NCBI GenBank assembly: GCA_021298085.1
Contig: JAJTDE010000003.1
Span: 1 to 64,000 of the forward strand
Origin: Rubrivivax sp.
Lineage (GTDB): Bacteria; Pseudomonadota; Gammaproteobacteria; Burkholderiales; Burkholderiaceae_C
DNA length: 64,000 nt
Direction of reading: 5' to 3'
The position numbers and the translations under genes were made by a program. Below, piece after piece: positions 39,661 through 49,675 of the stretch (the stretch's first letter is position 1; each line of letters starts with the position of its first letter). The notes below the pieces were generated by a model. It was given only the letters and a program-made list of their open reading frames with translations, ran no database searches and was not told the origin of the DNA.

Positions 39661-41018
39661 AATCGGCCATGACACCCGCGGAGATCGTCTCCGAACTGGA
39701 CCGCCACATCGTGGGCCAGAAAGCCGCCAAACGGGCGGTGGCCATCGCGCTGCGCAACCGCTGGCGGCGCCAGCGTGTGGACGCCAAACTGCGCGGCGAG
39801 ATCACGCCCAAGAACATCCTCATGATCGGCCCCACCGGGGTGGGCAAGACCGAGATCGCCCGCCGCCTGGCTCGTCTGGCCGATGCGCCCTTCATCAAGG
39901 TCGAGGCCACCAAGTTCACCGAGGTGGGCTATGTCGGCAAGGACGTGGACACCATCATCCGCGACCTGATGGAAGTAGCCGTCAAGCAGGAGCGCGAGCG
40001 ACAGATCACCACCAAGCGGATGCTGGCCGAAGACGCGGCCGAAGACCGCATCCTGGACATCCTGGTGCCGCAACCCCGCAGCAGCAGCAGCGGCATGGGC
40101 TTCGGTGGCAGCAACGACACACCCGCCGCACCCGCGGCCGACAGCACGGCGCGGCAGGTGATGCGCAAACGCCTGCGCGAAGGCAGCCTGGCCGACAAGG
40201 ACATCGAGATCGATGTGGCCGATGCCCGCCCTGCGCTGGAGGTCATGGGGCCGCAGGGCATGGAAGAGATGGCTGAGCAGCTCAAGGGCCTCTTTGCCCA
40301 GATGGGCGCCGAGCGCAAGAAGCGCCGCAAGCTCAAGATCGCCGAAGCCTACCGGCTGCTGGTGGACGAGGAAGCCGCCAAGCTGGTCAATGAGGATGAG
40401 ATCCGTGCAGCGGCGCTGGCCAACACCGAAGGCAACGGCATCGTCTTCATCGACGAGATCGACAAGGTGGCATCACGCGCCGAAGGCCATGGCGCCGATG
40501 TCAGCCGCCAGGGCGTGCAGCGAGACCTGCTGCCCCTGGTGGAAGGCACCAGCGTGAACACCAAGTACGGCATGGTCAAGACCGACCACATCCTGTTCAT
40601 CGCCTCGGGCGCCTTCCACCTGGCCAAGCCCAGCGACCTGATCCCCGAACTGCAAGGGCGCTTCCCGATCAGGGTCGAGCTGGGCTCGCTGTCCGTGGAC
40701 GATTTCGAGGCCATCCTGCAGAGCACCCATGCCAGCCTCGTCAAGCAGTACCAGGCCCTGCTCGAAACCGAGGGCGTGGCGCTGGCGTTTTCGCCGGAGG
40801 CGGTCAGGCGCATTGCGCAGATGGCCTATGACGTCAACGAGCTCACCGAGAACATCGGCGCGCGCCGACTCTCCACCGTCATGGAGCGCCTGCTCGATGA
40901 CATCAGCTTCGACGCGCCCAACCGCTCAGGCCAGACCTTGCGGATCGACGCGGCCCTCGTGGAGAGCCGCCTGGGTGAACTGGCCCGCAACGAAGACCTG
41001 TCCCGCTTCGTGCTCTAA
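39657..41018 (+). CDS. hslU: ATP-dependent protease ATPase subunit HslU
   Basis: [100 protein letters not shown]. Confidence 0.98.
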   Translation: MKSAMTPAEIVSELDRHIVGQKAAKRAVAIALRNRWRRQRVDAKLRGEITPKNILMIGPTGVGKTEIARRLARLADAPFIKVEATKFTEVGYVGKDVDTIIRDLMEVAVKQERERQITTKRMLAEDAAEDRILDILVPQPRSSSSGMGFGGSNDTPAAPAADSTARQVMRKRLREGSLADKDIEIDVADARPALEVMGPQGMEEMAEQLKGLFAQMGAERKKRRKLKIAEAYRLLVDEEAAKLVNEDEIRAAALANTEGNGIVFIDEIDKVASRAEGHGADVSRQGVQRDLLPLVEGTSVNTKYGMVKTDHILFIASGAFHLAKPSDLIPELQGRFPIRVELGSLSVDDFEAILQSTHASLVKQYQALLETEGVALAFSPEAVRRIAQMAYDVNELTENIGARRLSTVMERLLDDISFDAPNRSGQTLRIDAALVESRLGELARNEDLSRFVL

Positions 41019-41087
41019 GGTCGGCTTGGCCTGTTGACGCTATCGGAGGGCTCGCGCTGCCGGCAGGCGCCGCATCCCGGCACTCGC

Positions 41088-41801
41088 TCAGGGCTTGGCC
41101 GGGCAATCCACCACGCGGAACTCCGCACGCCGGTCACCCGGGTCGTCGGCACGGGGCTCACCCGCTGCCCCACCGCCTGAGGCCCCGCGGTTCACGGCCG
41201 GCATGAGCTCGGTCGCCACAGTCAGCCGAGAGGCCAGCTCAGGCACCTGGCTGACCAACACTTGGCGCACCCGCTGCGCCCTCTGCTGAGCGATGCGCTG
41301 GTTGGCCGCAGCGCTACCGCTGGCGCTGGCCACACCCACCACCTGCAGGCAGACCTGCGGCGCATCCTTGAGCTGGCGGGCCAGTTCAGACAGCCAGGAG
41401 GCATAACGCCGCCGCAAGGCCGGGTCGGGCCAGAACTCGGCACCACCGGCCGCAAACAACAAGCGAAGGTTGATCTGACGTGCGTCCAGGCTGGCGGCCA
41501 GCAGACGGCTGAACGCGGCCTGGGCGTCGGCTTCGTGGCCTTGTCGCAAGGCCTCCAGGTAGCTGTTGTTCAAGCGCTTGAGGCGATCGGCCGTGCTCTC
41601 GACCGGAGGCGGCGCGGGGGCCGGCGGCATGGGCGGGGGCGCGGGACGTTCAACCGCCGCGGGGGGCGCCGCTGCAGGAAGAACGGGAGCAGGTGGCGGG
41701 GGCGACGGGGGCGACGGGGGTGGCGTGGCACAGCCAGCCATCAGCGCAAACACGGCCGCAATGGCCAGGGCCCCAGGACGAACCAACGCCCACCTCGTCA
41801 C
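41088..41801 (-). CDS. Putative lipoprotein with OmpA-like C-terminal region
   Basis: Lipobox-like FALMAGC followed by Pro-rich linker; QVCLQVVGVASASGSAAANQRIAQQRAQRVRQVLVSQVPELASRLTV...RADDPGDRRAEFRVV. GTG start chosen; an upstream start to 41993 is possible. Confidence 0.6.
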   Translation of the reverse strand: MTRWALVRPGALAIAAVFALMAGCATPPPSPPSPPPPAPVLPAAAPPAAVERPAPPPMPPAPAPPPVESTADRLKRLNNSYLEALRQGHEADAQAAFSRLLAASLDARQINLRLLFAAGGAEFWPDPALRRRYASWLSELARQLKDAPQVCLQVVGVASASGSAAANQRIAQQRAQRVRQVLVSQVPELASRLTVATELMPAVNRGASGGGAAGEPRADDPGDRRAEFRVVDCPAKP

Positions 41802-41917
41802 GGACGCGTTGGAGAAGCGGTCAACTTGGCGGCAACCCACTCTCTGCAGGAAACATTCACAGGAAGGCATATCGCCGATGCTACGCGCTGCAGCGCGTTG
41901 CGCTGCCCGTCGGACAC

Positions 41918-43897
41918 TCATCGACAGTACTTGCCCACATCGGCGGCAGCCGAGGCCATGCCCAGCGACTTTTCCAGCAGCGCCTGGCGGCATCGGGTGG
42001 CCGCAGTGTCGCCGGCCTTGGGCGGCGCAGACGTTCGGGAACCTGCCGTTGCAGCTGCCGCGCCTGGGGCTGCGCCGCCCGACACGGGGGGCGCCGCTGG
42101 GGTTGTCACGGCCTCAGGAACCCGGCGGGGATCGGCAGGGCCGGATACCGGCCCTGCGGCTGGAGGCTCTTGTTGGAGGATCCGGTCAGGATCGAATGCG
42201 GCCGTGCGCGTTGTCAGCGGCGCCAAGGCCACCGCTTCCGCCGGCCCCGCCACAGCGGCAACGGGTGCGGCAGCCACGACGGCTGGTGTCGGCAGTGCCT
42301 GGCGAGCCTGCTCAGAGGGCGCCAGGGGAGCGGCTTCGATGGCGACCGTGGGTTGGGGTGCCTGCGGGGCCATCAGCCACCAGGTCAAGGCCAGACCGAA
42401 CACCGCCACGCCGGCAACCGCCAGCTCACGGATACCGCGCGCTGGCCGGCTGCGCGAGGCCGATGCCCCGCCCAGCAGCGCAGGCATGGGCCGCGTATCT
42501 GGCATCTCGCGCGATTCGGTCCAGGCGGCCGGCTGAGTCTGCGGATAGGCCTCCGCCTCGGCGGCGGGCAAAGCTGGCGACGTGGTCAGCGTGGACGCCA
42601 AGGGCAGCATCACGGCCAGGCCTGCGCCAGCCGACACACCGGACAAGGCAGGCGGGTCAGCCGAAGGGATGGCGTGGCCGCCGGCACGCCCGTCCGCCGG
42701 CGCTTGCCCCTGCGCAGGCAGGTGCGTCGGCAGGGGCATGACCAACGTGGGAATATGTGTCGCGACTGAGCGTTCCTGCAGGATGGTGGCGGCTTGGCGC
42801 TTGGGCACGGCCTGGGCTGCACCCGCCCGTTCAGTAGCGGCTCCTGCGCTCGGCTGACGACCACGCGCAATAGCTCGGTGGGCATCGCGGCCAAGCTGCT
42901 GCTGGCTGCCCGCAGTGTCGCCCGACAAACCACCAAAGCCGGAATCGCCAACCTCGGTATCCAGCCAGCCCTCGCTGACGGGGGTACCGTGGGCGGTCAT
43001 CTGCTCAGCCAAGCCCAACATCGCCCTGAATTGGCCGATGTCCTGCGGCCGCTCGCGCGGATTGGGCATCAGGCTGACCCGGATGGCCGCCTTCAGCACT
43101 CCGGGCACGGGGTCCAGTGCGGCGCTGCGGCTGTCCACCCAGCCAGGACCTGTCCCCGGCGGCCGCGGTGCAGCCATCGCGCGACGCGCGACATTCTTGG
43201 GGCCCTGCCCGGTGAGCATGAAACAGGCGAGGCCTCCCACGCCGTACACATCGGTCCAGGGGCCCCGGGGGGTGCCAGTGGAGGCCAGCACGGTCTGTTC
43301 CAGCGCCACCCAGGGTGATGGCGGCCGGTAACCTTCCTCAAGTTCAGGCGGCGGCAACATCAGTTGGCCGTTCTCCAGCACCCAGACCGAATTGGGGTCG
43401 AAGCCGCCGTGGATACGCCCTTGGTCGTGCAACCATTGGGCAAGGTCACAGCAGGCATTCAGCCAAGGCCAAACCTGTGCCAACGGAAGGCGGCCGCCTT
43501 CTTGTTCGACCACCTCCGCCAGTGTCCGGACACTCGCCAACGGGTACACGGCAAAGGCAGTGCCATGGCTGGGGATGAGGTCGAGCAGTGGCGGCAGTGT
43601 CGGGTGCGACATGGCGCGCAACTGTTGCGCGCGCAAGAGGAACCGCTGCATGCCCGCCCGAAACTCAGGGCCACGCCCTGGAATGACCGACACGTTGTCG
43701 CCCACGCGCCGAACCCAGGCTTCCGGCAGGTATTCGTGGAGCATTGCCTGTTGACCGGTGACGGCGTGCTGCACACGGTACAGGCGGCCTTCAGGCAAGC
43801 CACGGATAAACCCTTCGATGATCTGCTCACGCACCCGCACGCCGGCTGGCAGCGTATCGCTCATCAGCGAAACATCAGGGGGCTCGCGAGGGGTCAT
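41918..43897 (-). CDS. Serine/threonine-kinase-fold protein, predicted pseudokinase, with TM segment
   Basis: Kinase-like layout (TGQQAMLHEYLPEAW...LAQWLHDQGRIHGGFDPNSVWVLENGQLML...WTDVYGVGGLACFMLTG...NPRERPQ) without VAIK Lys, HRD Asp or DFG; TM helix IRELAVAGVAVFGLALTWWLMAP. Confidence 0.75.
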   Translation of the reverse strand: MTPREPPDVSLMSDTLPAGVRVREQIIEGFIRGLPEGRLYRVQHAVTGQQAMLHEYLPEAWVRRVGDNVSVIPGRGPEFRAGMQRFLLRAQQLRAMSHPTLPPLLDLIPSHGTAFAVYPLASVRTLAEVVEQEGGRLPLAQVWPWLNACCDLAQWLHDQGRIHGGFDPNSVWVLENGQLMLPPPELEEGYRPPSPWVALEQTVLASTGTPRGPWTDVYGVGGLACFMLTGQGPKNVARRAMAAPRPPGTGPGWVDSRSAALDPVPGVLKAAIRVSLMPNPRERPQDIGQFRAMLGLAEQMTAHGTPVSEGWLDTEVGDSGFGGLSGDTAGSQQQLGRDAHRAIARGRQPSAGAATERAGAAQAVPKRQAATILQERSVATHIPTLVMPLPTHLPAQGQAPADGRAGGHAIPSADPPALSGVSAGAGLAVMLPLASTLTTSPALPAAEAEAYPQTQPAAWTESREMPDTRPMPALLGGASASRSRPARGIRELAVAGVAVFGLALTWWLMAPQAPQPTVAIEAAPLAPSEQARQALPTPAVVAAAPVAAVAGPAEAVALAPLTTRTAAFDPDRILQQEPPAAGPVSGPADPRRVPEAVTTPAAPPVSGGAAPGAAAATAGSRTSAPPKAGDTAATRCRQALLEKSLGMASAAADVGKYCR

Positions 43898-44016
43898 GGC
43901 AGGTGGCGCTCAGGCTGGAAGACCGCACAGATTCCACAGTTCAGCGCCATACCCCTAAAGTGGGGGATGGCATGTCAGGCACGCTCCGGAATGTAGCGCG
44001 ACTTTCGCTGTGCCAG

Positions 44017-44787
44017 TCAAGTGCGCGATCGCTCCCGTTCGCAGTCTATGGCCAGCAGGCCGTCAAAGATCAGGCTGTCCAGCAACTCGTGTGGCACCCG
44101 TAAGTAGGGAGCCACTTTCCAGCCGGCGCCTCCGGTGACCAACACCAGCGGCGCAACCCCACCGCTGTGCGCCTGCAGCTCGTGGAATTGGTGCTCGATG
44201 GCGCCTGTGATGGCGTAGGTACCGCCGCTGGTCAGCGCATCGCTGGTGTTGGTGGGAAAACGAACCACTTCGCCAGTGGGCACCCGCAGTCCCGCTGTTC
44301 CGCCTTCCAGGGCGCGCAACATGATGCCGTGGCCCGGGAGGATGAGACCGCCCAGGAAGCGTCCTGACGAATCCAGCGCGTCGACAGTGACTGCCGTGCC
44401 GATCATCACCACCAGCACCGGCCGTATGGGGCCGCGCTGCAACATGTGCCAGCGCGCACCGACCAGCGACACAAATCGGTCAACGCCCAGCCTGCCGGGA
44501 TGGTCATAGCCATTGGTGACACCGGCAGCGCCGGCACTGGACACCACCCAGCGAGGCTCGATGTCCCAGAGCTCGAGCTGCTCCTGCACGCGGTGGCGGA
44601 CGGCATCGCTGGCCACGTTGCAGGCCACTACTCGGCGCGGCGGGCTCAGACCGCGCCATTCGCCTTCAGACAGGTTCTCGATGTTCTCGAGGAAGACAGC
44701 CCCCTGCTCCAGCGCCACCTCGCCAGGCAGTCCGCGGGCATAGACGGCCCACTTCAGGCGCGTGTTGCCGATGTCGATTGCAAGCAT
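44017..44787 (-). CDS. coaX: Type III pantothenate kinase
   Basis: [16 protein letters not shown]...[13 protein letters not shown]...[35 protein letters not shown]...[13 protein letters not shown]. Confidence 0.95.
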   Translation of the reverse strand: MLAIDIGNTRLKWAVYARGLPGEVALEQGAVFLENIENLSEGEWRGLSPPRRVVACNVASDAVRHRVQEQLELWDIEPRWVVSSAGAAGVTNGYDHPGRLGVDRFVSLVGARWHMLQRGPIRPVLVVMIGTAVTVDALDSSGRFLGGLILPGHGIMLRALEGGTAGLRVPTGEVVRFPTNTSDALTSGGTYAITGAIEHQFHELQAHSGGVAPLVLVTGGAGWKVAPYLRVPHELLDSLIFDGLLAIDCERERSRT

Positions 44788-44931
44788 CTGTGTCACGGTC
44801 GCGATGGTAGTGTCAGCCACACCTCGGGTTAACCATGAAGAACCCTCCCGGACCCTGCGCCCGCGGGCCCCAGAGCCGGTGGCATCATCGAAAAGCACGC
44901 AGCTATGCAGCCCTGCGCGGGGCCACCCACC

Positions 44932-47900
44932 ATGACCGACCTCTCCGCTGAATACCAAGCCCTGGCCCAGTACCGGCCAACCCACAAGGTGCGCTTCGTC
45001 ACCGCCGCGTCCTTGTTCGATGGCCACGACGCGGCCATCAACATCATGCGGCGCATCCTGCAGAGCATGGGCGTCGAGGTCATCCATCTGGGGCACAACC
45101 GCTCGGTGGACGAGATCGTCACCGCGGCGCTGCAGGAAGATGTCCAGGGCATCGCCGTCAGCAGCTACCAGGGTGGGCATGTCGAGTACTTCAAGTACAT
45201 GATCGACCTGCTGCGCCGGCGCGGTGGCGACGCCATCCAGGTGTTTGGTGGCGGGGGCGGCGTGATCGTGCCCTCGGAGATCCGCGAGCTGCAGGACTAC
45301 GGCGTGACCCGCATCTACAGCCCGGAGGACGGCCAGCGCATGGGCCTGCAGGGCATGATCGGCGAGATGGTGATGCGCTGCGACCGCGACCTCGCCGCCA
45401 AAGCACCCAACCGGGTGGACGCCCTGCAGGGGCACAGCGACGCCGCCTGGCGTGCCCTGGCCCAGGCCATCACCGCCCTGGAAAACGGCAGCGCCGACGC
45501 CAGCCTGAAGGCCGGCATGCAGGCCGCGGCCCAGGCGCGCCGCATTCCGGTGCTGGGCATCACCGGCACCGGTGGTGCGGGCAAGTCGTCACTGACCGAC
45601 GAACTGATCCGCCGCCTGCGCCTGGACCAGCACGATGCCCTGCGCATCGCCGTCATCTCCATCGACCCGTCCCGGCGCAAGAGCGGCGGTGCGCTGCTGG
45701 GCGACCGCATCCGGATGAATGCCATCACCCCTTGGCAGTCCGGCCCGCGGGTCTTCATGCGCAGCCTGGCCACGCGCGATTTCGGCAGCGAGATCAGCCA
45801 GGCACTGCCCCATGTGGTGACGGCCTGCAAGGCCGCTGGCTTTGATCTCGTGGTCGTCGAAACCTCGGGCATCGGCCAGGGCGACGCGGCCATCGTTCCG
45901 CTGGTGGATGTGCCGATGTACGTGATGACCCCGGAGTTCGGGGCGGCCAGCCAGCTCGAGAAGATCGACATGCTGGACTTCGCCGAGTTTGTGGCCATCA
46001 ACAAGTTCGACCGCAAGGGCGCGGCCGACGCGCTGCGCGACGTGGCCAAGCAGGTGCAGCGTAACCGCGAGGCCTTCGGCACTCCCACCGAGCAGATGCC
46101 GGTCTTCGGCACCATGGCCAACCGCTTCAACGACGACGGCGTGACGGCGCTCTACCAGGCCCTGGTGCCCCGCCTGCAGGCGCTGGGGCTGGCCGTCAGT
46201 GCTGGCCTGCTGCCCACGGTGCAGACACGCCACAGTACCCACCAGACACCCATCGTTCCTGCCGCCCGGGTGCGCTACCTGGCCGACATTGCCGACACCG
46301 TGCGCCGCTACAAGCAGCGCGCCCGCAGCCAGGCCGCCCTGGCGCGCGAGATCCAGCAGCTGCGCGCCGCGGCCACCATGCTCGCCGTCGGCAAACCCGA
46401 CCGCCCCAAGGCCTCGGAAGCCGCCATCGACCTGGCCGACAAGCGGGAAGCCCGGCTCGACCCCCAGGCCCGCCAGCTGCTGGCGCAGTGGCCTGACATG
46501 GTGAAAGCCTATGCCGGTGACGACTATGTCGTGAAGATCCGCGACAAGGAGATCCGCACGCGGCTGGTGCACACCACGCTGTCGGGCAACACCATCCGCA
46601 AGGTGGCACTGCCGGCCTATGAGGACCACGGCGAGCTGCTCAAGTGGCTGATGCTGGAAAACGTGCCCGGCAGCTTCCCGTACACCGCCGGCGTATTTGC
46701 CTTCAAGCGCGAGAACGAAGACCCCACCCGCATGTTTGCCGGCGAGGGCGACGCCTTCCGCACCAACCGGCGCTTCAAGCTCGTCAGCGAGGGCATGCCC
46801 GCCAAGCGGCTGTCCACCGCGTTCGACTCCGTCACGCTGTACGGGCATGACCCCGACCTGCGCCCCGACATCTACGGCAAGGTCGGCAATTCCGGCGTCA
46901 GCATCGCGACGCTGGACGACCTGAAGGTGCTCTACAGCGGCTTCAACCTGTGCGACCCGGCCACCAGCGTCAGCATGACGATCAACGGTCCGGCGCCCAC
47001 CATCCTGGCGATGTTCATGAACACCGCCATCGACCAGCAGCTGGAGAAGTTCTCCGCCGACAACGGCCGCGCGCCCACGCCGACCGAGGCGGCCAAGATC
47101 CGCGACTGGACGCTGGCCAACGTGCGCGGCACGGTACAGGCCGACATCCTCAAGGAAGACCAGGGGCAGAACACCTGCATCTTCTCCACCGAGTTCTCGC
47201 TCAAGGTGATGGGCGACATTGCCCAGTACTTCGTGCACCACGACGTGCGCAATTTCTACTCGGTGAGCATCTCCGGCTACCACATCGCCGAGGCTGGCGC
47301 CAACCCGATCAGCCAGCTCGCCTTCACGCTGAGCAACGGCTTCACCTTTGTGGAGGCCTACCTCGCACGCGGGATGCACATCGATGACTTTGCGCCCAAC
47401 CTGAGCTTCTTCTTCAGCAACGGCATGGACCCGGAATACACCGTGCTGGGCCGCGTGGCGCGCCGCATCTGGGCTGTGGCCATGCGCGACCGCTACGGCG
47501 CCAACGAACGGTCCCAGAAGCTGAAGTACCACATCCAGACCTCTGGCCGTTCACTGCATGCACAGGAGATCGCCTTCAACGACATCCGCACGACGCTGCA
47601 GGCCTTGATTGCCGTCTACGACAACTGCAACTCGCTGCACACCAACGCCTACGACGAGGCCATCACCACGCCCACCGACGAATCGGTGCGGCGTGCGATG
47701 GCCATCCAGCTGGTGATCAACCGCGAGTGGGGCCTGGCCAAAAACGAGAACCCGAATCAGGGCGCCTTCATCATCGACGAGCTGACCGAACTGGTGGAAG
47801 AAGCCGTGCTGGCGGAATTCGAGCGCATCGCCGAACGCGGCGGTGTGCTGGGCGCGATGGAGACCGGCTACCAGCGCAGCAAGATCCAGGAAGAGAGCAT

Positions 47901-48225
47901 GCACTACGAGATGCTCAAGCACACCGGCGAGTTCCCCATCATCGGTGTCAACACCTTCCGCAACCCGAACGGCGAACCGGTGCCCGAACACATCGAACTG
48001 GCCCGCAGCACCGACGACGAGAAGCAGTCGCAACTCAGGCGCCTGGCCGATTTCCATGCACGGCATGCTGCCGATGCACCAGCCATGCTCAAGCGCCTGC
48101 AGCAGGCCGTCATCGACAACGGGAACGTCTTCGAGGTGCTGATGGACGCGGTGCGCTGCTGCAGCCTGGGCCAGATCACCGGCACGCTGTTCGAGGTGGG
48201 CGGGCAGTACCGGCGCAGCATGTAG
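44932..48225 (+). CDS. icmF: Fused isobutyryl-CoA mutase (B12-binding, MeaB-like G domain, mutase)
   Basis: [94 protein letters not shown]; mutase VYGHDP-type [37 protein letters not shown]. Confidence 0.96.
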   Translation: MTDLSAEYQALAQYRPTHKVRFVTAASLFDGHDAAINIMRRILQSMGVEVIHLGHNRSVDEIVTAALQEDVQGIAVSSYQGGHVEYFKYMIDLLRRRGGDAIQVFGGGGGVIVPSEIRELQDYGVTRIYSPEDGQRMGLQGMIGEMVMRCDRDLAAKAPNRVDALQGHSDAAWRALAQAITALENGSADASLKAGMQAAAQARRIPVLGITGTGGAGKSSLTDELIRRLRLDQHDALRIAVISIDPSRRKSGGALLGDRIRMNAITPWQSGPRVFMRSLATRDFGSEISQALPHVVTACKAAGFDLVVVETSGIGQGDAAIVPLVDVPMYVMTPEFGAASQLEKIDMLDFAEFVAINKFDRKGAADALRDVAKQVQRNREAFGTPTEQMPVFGTMANRFNDDGVTALYQALVPRLQALGLAVSAGLLPTVQTRHSTHQTPIVPAARVRYLADIADTVRRYKQRARSQAALAREIQQLRAAATMLAVGKPDRPKASEAAIDLADKREARLDPQARQLLAQWPDMVKAYAGDDYVVKIRDKEIRTRLVHTTLSGNTIRKVALPAYEDHGELLKWLMLENVPGSFPYTAGVFAFKRENEDPTRMFAGEGDAFRTNRRFKLVSEGMPAKRLSTAFDSVTLYGHDPDLRPDIYGKVGNSGVSIATLDDLKVLYSGFNLCDPATSVSMTINGPAPTILAMFMNTAIDQQLEKFSADNGRAPTPTEAAKIRDWTLANVRGTVQADILKEDQGQNTCIFSTEFSLKVMGDIAQYFVHHDVRNFYSVSISGYHIAEAGANPISQLAFTLSNGFTFVEAYLARGMHIDDFAPNLSFFFSNGMDPEYTVLGRVARRIWAVAMRDRYGANERSQKLKYHIQTSGRSLHAQEIAFNDIRTTLQALIAVYDNCNSLHTNAYDEAITTPTDESVRRAMAIQLVINREWGLAKNENPNQGAFIIDELTELVEEAVLAEFERIAERGGVLGAMETGYQRSKIQEESMHYEMLKHTGEFPIIGVNTFRNPNGEPVPEHIELARSTDDEKQSQLRRLADFHARHAADAPAMLKRLQQAVIDNGNVFEVLMDAVRCCSLGQITGTLFEVGGQYRRSM

Positions 48226-48239
48226 TCCTGCCGGCTGGC

Positions 48240-48263
48240 GCCCGTGCGGCTGGCTGCACGGGC
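48240..48263 (+). terminator. Candidate hairpin downstream of icmF
   Basis: GCCCGTGC-ggctggct-GCACGGGC, 8-bp perfect stem; no strong T tract. Confidence 0.3.
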
Positions 48264-48323
48264 GTGCGTCGCCAAGCCCCTGCCGCGCAGCAGCCCGGCT
48301 GACGTCGCCACAATCGGTGGCCC

Positions 48324-49340
48324 ATGGATTCACTCTCGCAGCTGGCGCTGGGCGCCACCCTCGGTGTGGCCGTCATGGGACGGCGCACGGCAGTCTGGAA
48401 GGCGGCGCTGTGGGGCGGCGTGTGCGGCACCCTGCCCGACCTGGACGCGCTGGCCGACTTCGGCGACCCGGTGGTCAACATGGTGCTGCACCGTGCCGAC
48501 ACCCATTCGCTGTTCTGGCTGACGCTGCTGGCGCCCGCGTTGGCCTGGGGAGTGGCCCGCTGGCATGGCGAGACCACCCTCTGGCGGCGTTGGTGGCTGG
48601 CACTCTGGCTGGCACTGTTCACCCACCCGCTGCTGGACTGGTTCACGGTGTATGGCACCCAACTGCTGCGCCCGTTCAGCGATGAACCCCTGGGCCTGGG
48701 CAGCCTGTTCATCATCGACCCGCTCTACACCCTGCCCCTGCTGATGGGGCTGGGGGTGGCCCTGGTGATGCGAAGCCCGCGCGGCCTGCGCTGGAACCAG
48801 GCCGGGCTGTTGCTCAGCTGCGCCTACATCGCCTGGAGCGCGGCGGCCCAGCAGCACGTCAAGGATGTGGCCCGCGAGGCCCTGGCCGGCCAGGGCATCC
48901 GGGCAGACCGCGTGCTGGTCACGCCCAGCGCCTTCAACACGGTGCTGTGGCGCATCGTGGCCATCGACGGCGACACCGCCCACGAGGGCTTCTGGGGCTT
49001 TCTGGACGCCGATCGACAGGTCCGCTTCCAGCCCTACCCGCGGGGCGAAGCGCTGCTGCAGGCTCTGGACAAGGGCCCGGCCGCCAACGATCGGCTGCAG
49101 CGCATCCGGCGCTTCTCCGGCGGCTTCTACCGGCTGCAGGAGGTAAGGGGTGTGCTTCAGGTTGCCGACCTGCGGATGGGCCAGTACCCCAGCTTCGTGT
49201 TCGAGTTTGCGGTGGCCCGGCGCGAATCGGGTGTGCTGGTTCCGATCACCCCGCAGGACGTGGGCGGCAGGCGCGACATCGGCCGGGGTCTGGCGTGGTT
49301 GTGGTCACGGGTTCAAGGGCAACGTCTGCCACCACCCTGA
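48324..49340 (+). CDS. Membrane-bound metal-dependent hydrolase family (YdjM/DUF457-like)
   Basis: MDSLSQLALGATLGVAVMGRRTAVWKAALWGGVCGTLPDLDALADFGDPVVNMVLHRADTHSLFWL...THPLLDWFTVYGTQLLRPFSDEPLGLGSLFIIDPLYTLPLL. Confidence 0.9.
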   Translation: MDSLSQLALGATLGVAVMGRRTAVWKAALWGGVCGTLPDLDALADFGDPVVNMVLHRADTHSLFWLTLLAPALAWGVARWHGETTLWRRWWLALWLALFTHPLLDWFTVYGTQLLRPFSDEPLGLGSLFIIDPLYTLPLLMGLGVALVMRSPRGLRWNQAGLLLSCAYIAWSAAAQQHVKDVAREALAGQGIRADRVLVTPSAFNTVLWRIVAIDGDTAHEGFWGFLDADRQVRFQPYPRGEALLQALDKGPAANDRLQRIRRFSGGFYRLQEVRGVLQVADLRMGQYPSFVFEFAVARRESGVLVPITPQDVGGRRDIGRGLAWLWSRVQGQRLPPP

Positions 49341-49345
49341 GACGG

Positions 49346-49386
49346 GCAGCGGACCTGAATAGTCCGCTGCTGCGAACGGGCTTTTT
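49346..49386 (+). terminator. Hairpin with downstream T-run
   Basis: GCAGCGGAC-ctgaata-GTCCGCTGC (9-bp stem) followed by ...cgggcttttt. Confidence 0.5.
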
Positions 49387-49449
49387 GACATCTCTTGATG
49401 ACATGCCATGTTGTCACGTTCAATTGACACTTCACTCAGGAGTGTGTCC

Positions 49450-49671
49450 ATGACTTGGCCCCTTTACAGCTTCCTGTTGCTTGGCCTGGCCTTCGGGTGG
49501 CTGAGCTTCAGCCACCGTCATCTGTTCAGCGAAGGCATGACCCGGCCCGACCCAGCCGACACAGGCCGCAACCGTTGGCCAGCGCGGCTGGGCTGGCTGG
49601 CGCTGTGCACGCTGCTGTGGCCCTTGCTGATGCTCACTGGCGTCGCCGGCGCGCTGCTGCGGCGGCGCTGA
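49450..49671 (+). CDS. Small membrane protein, uncharacterised
   Basis: MTWPLYSFLLLGLAFGWLSFSHRHLFSEGMTRPDPADTGRNRWPARLGWLALCTLLWPLLMLTGVAGALLRRR; two TM segments. Confidence 0.6.
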   Translation: MTWPLYSFLLLGLAFGWLSFSHRHLFSEGMTRPDPADTGRNRWPARLGWLALCTLLWPLLMLTGVAGALLRRR

Positions 49672-49675
49672 GGCG

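Noticed and set aside
45589-47532. 647-aa minus-strand ORF
   Set aside because: Antisense to icmF; composition typical of spurious high-GC ORFs.
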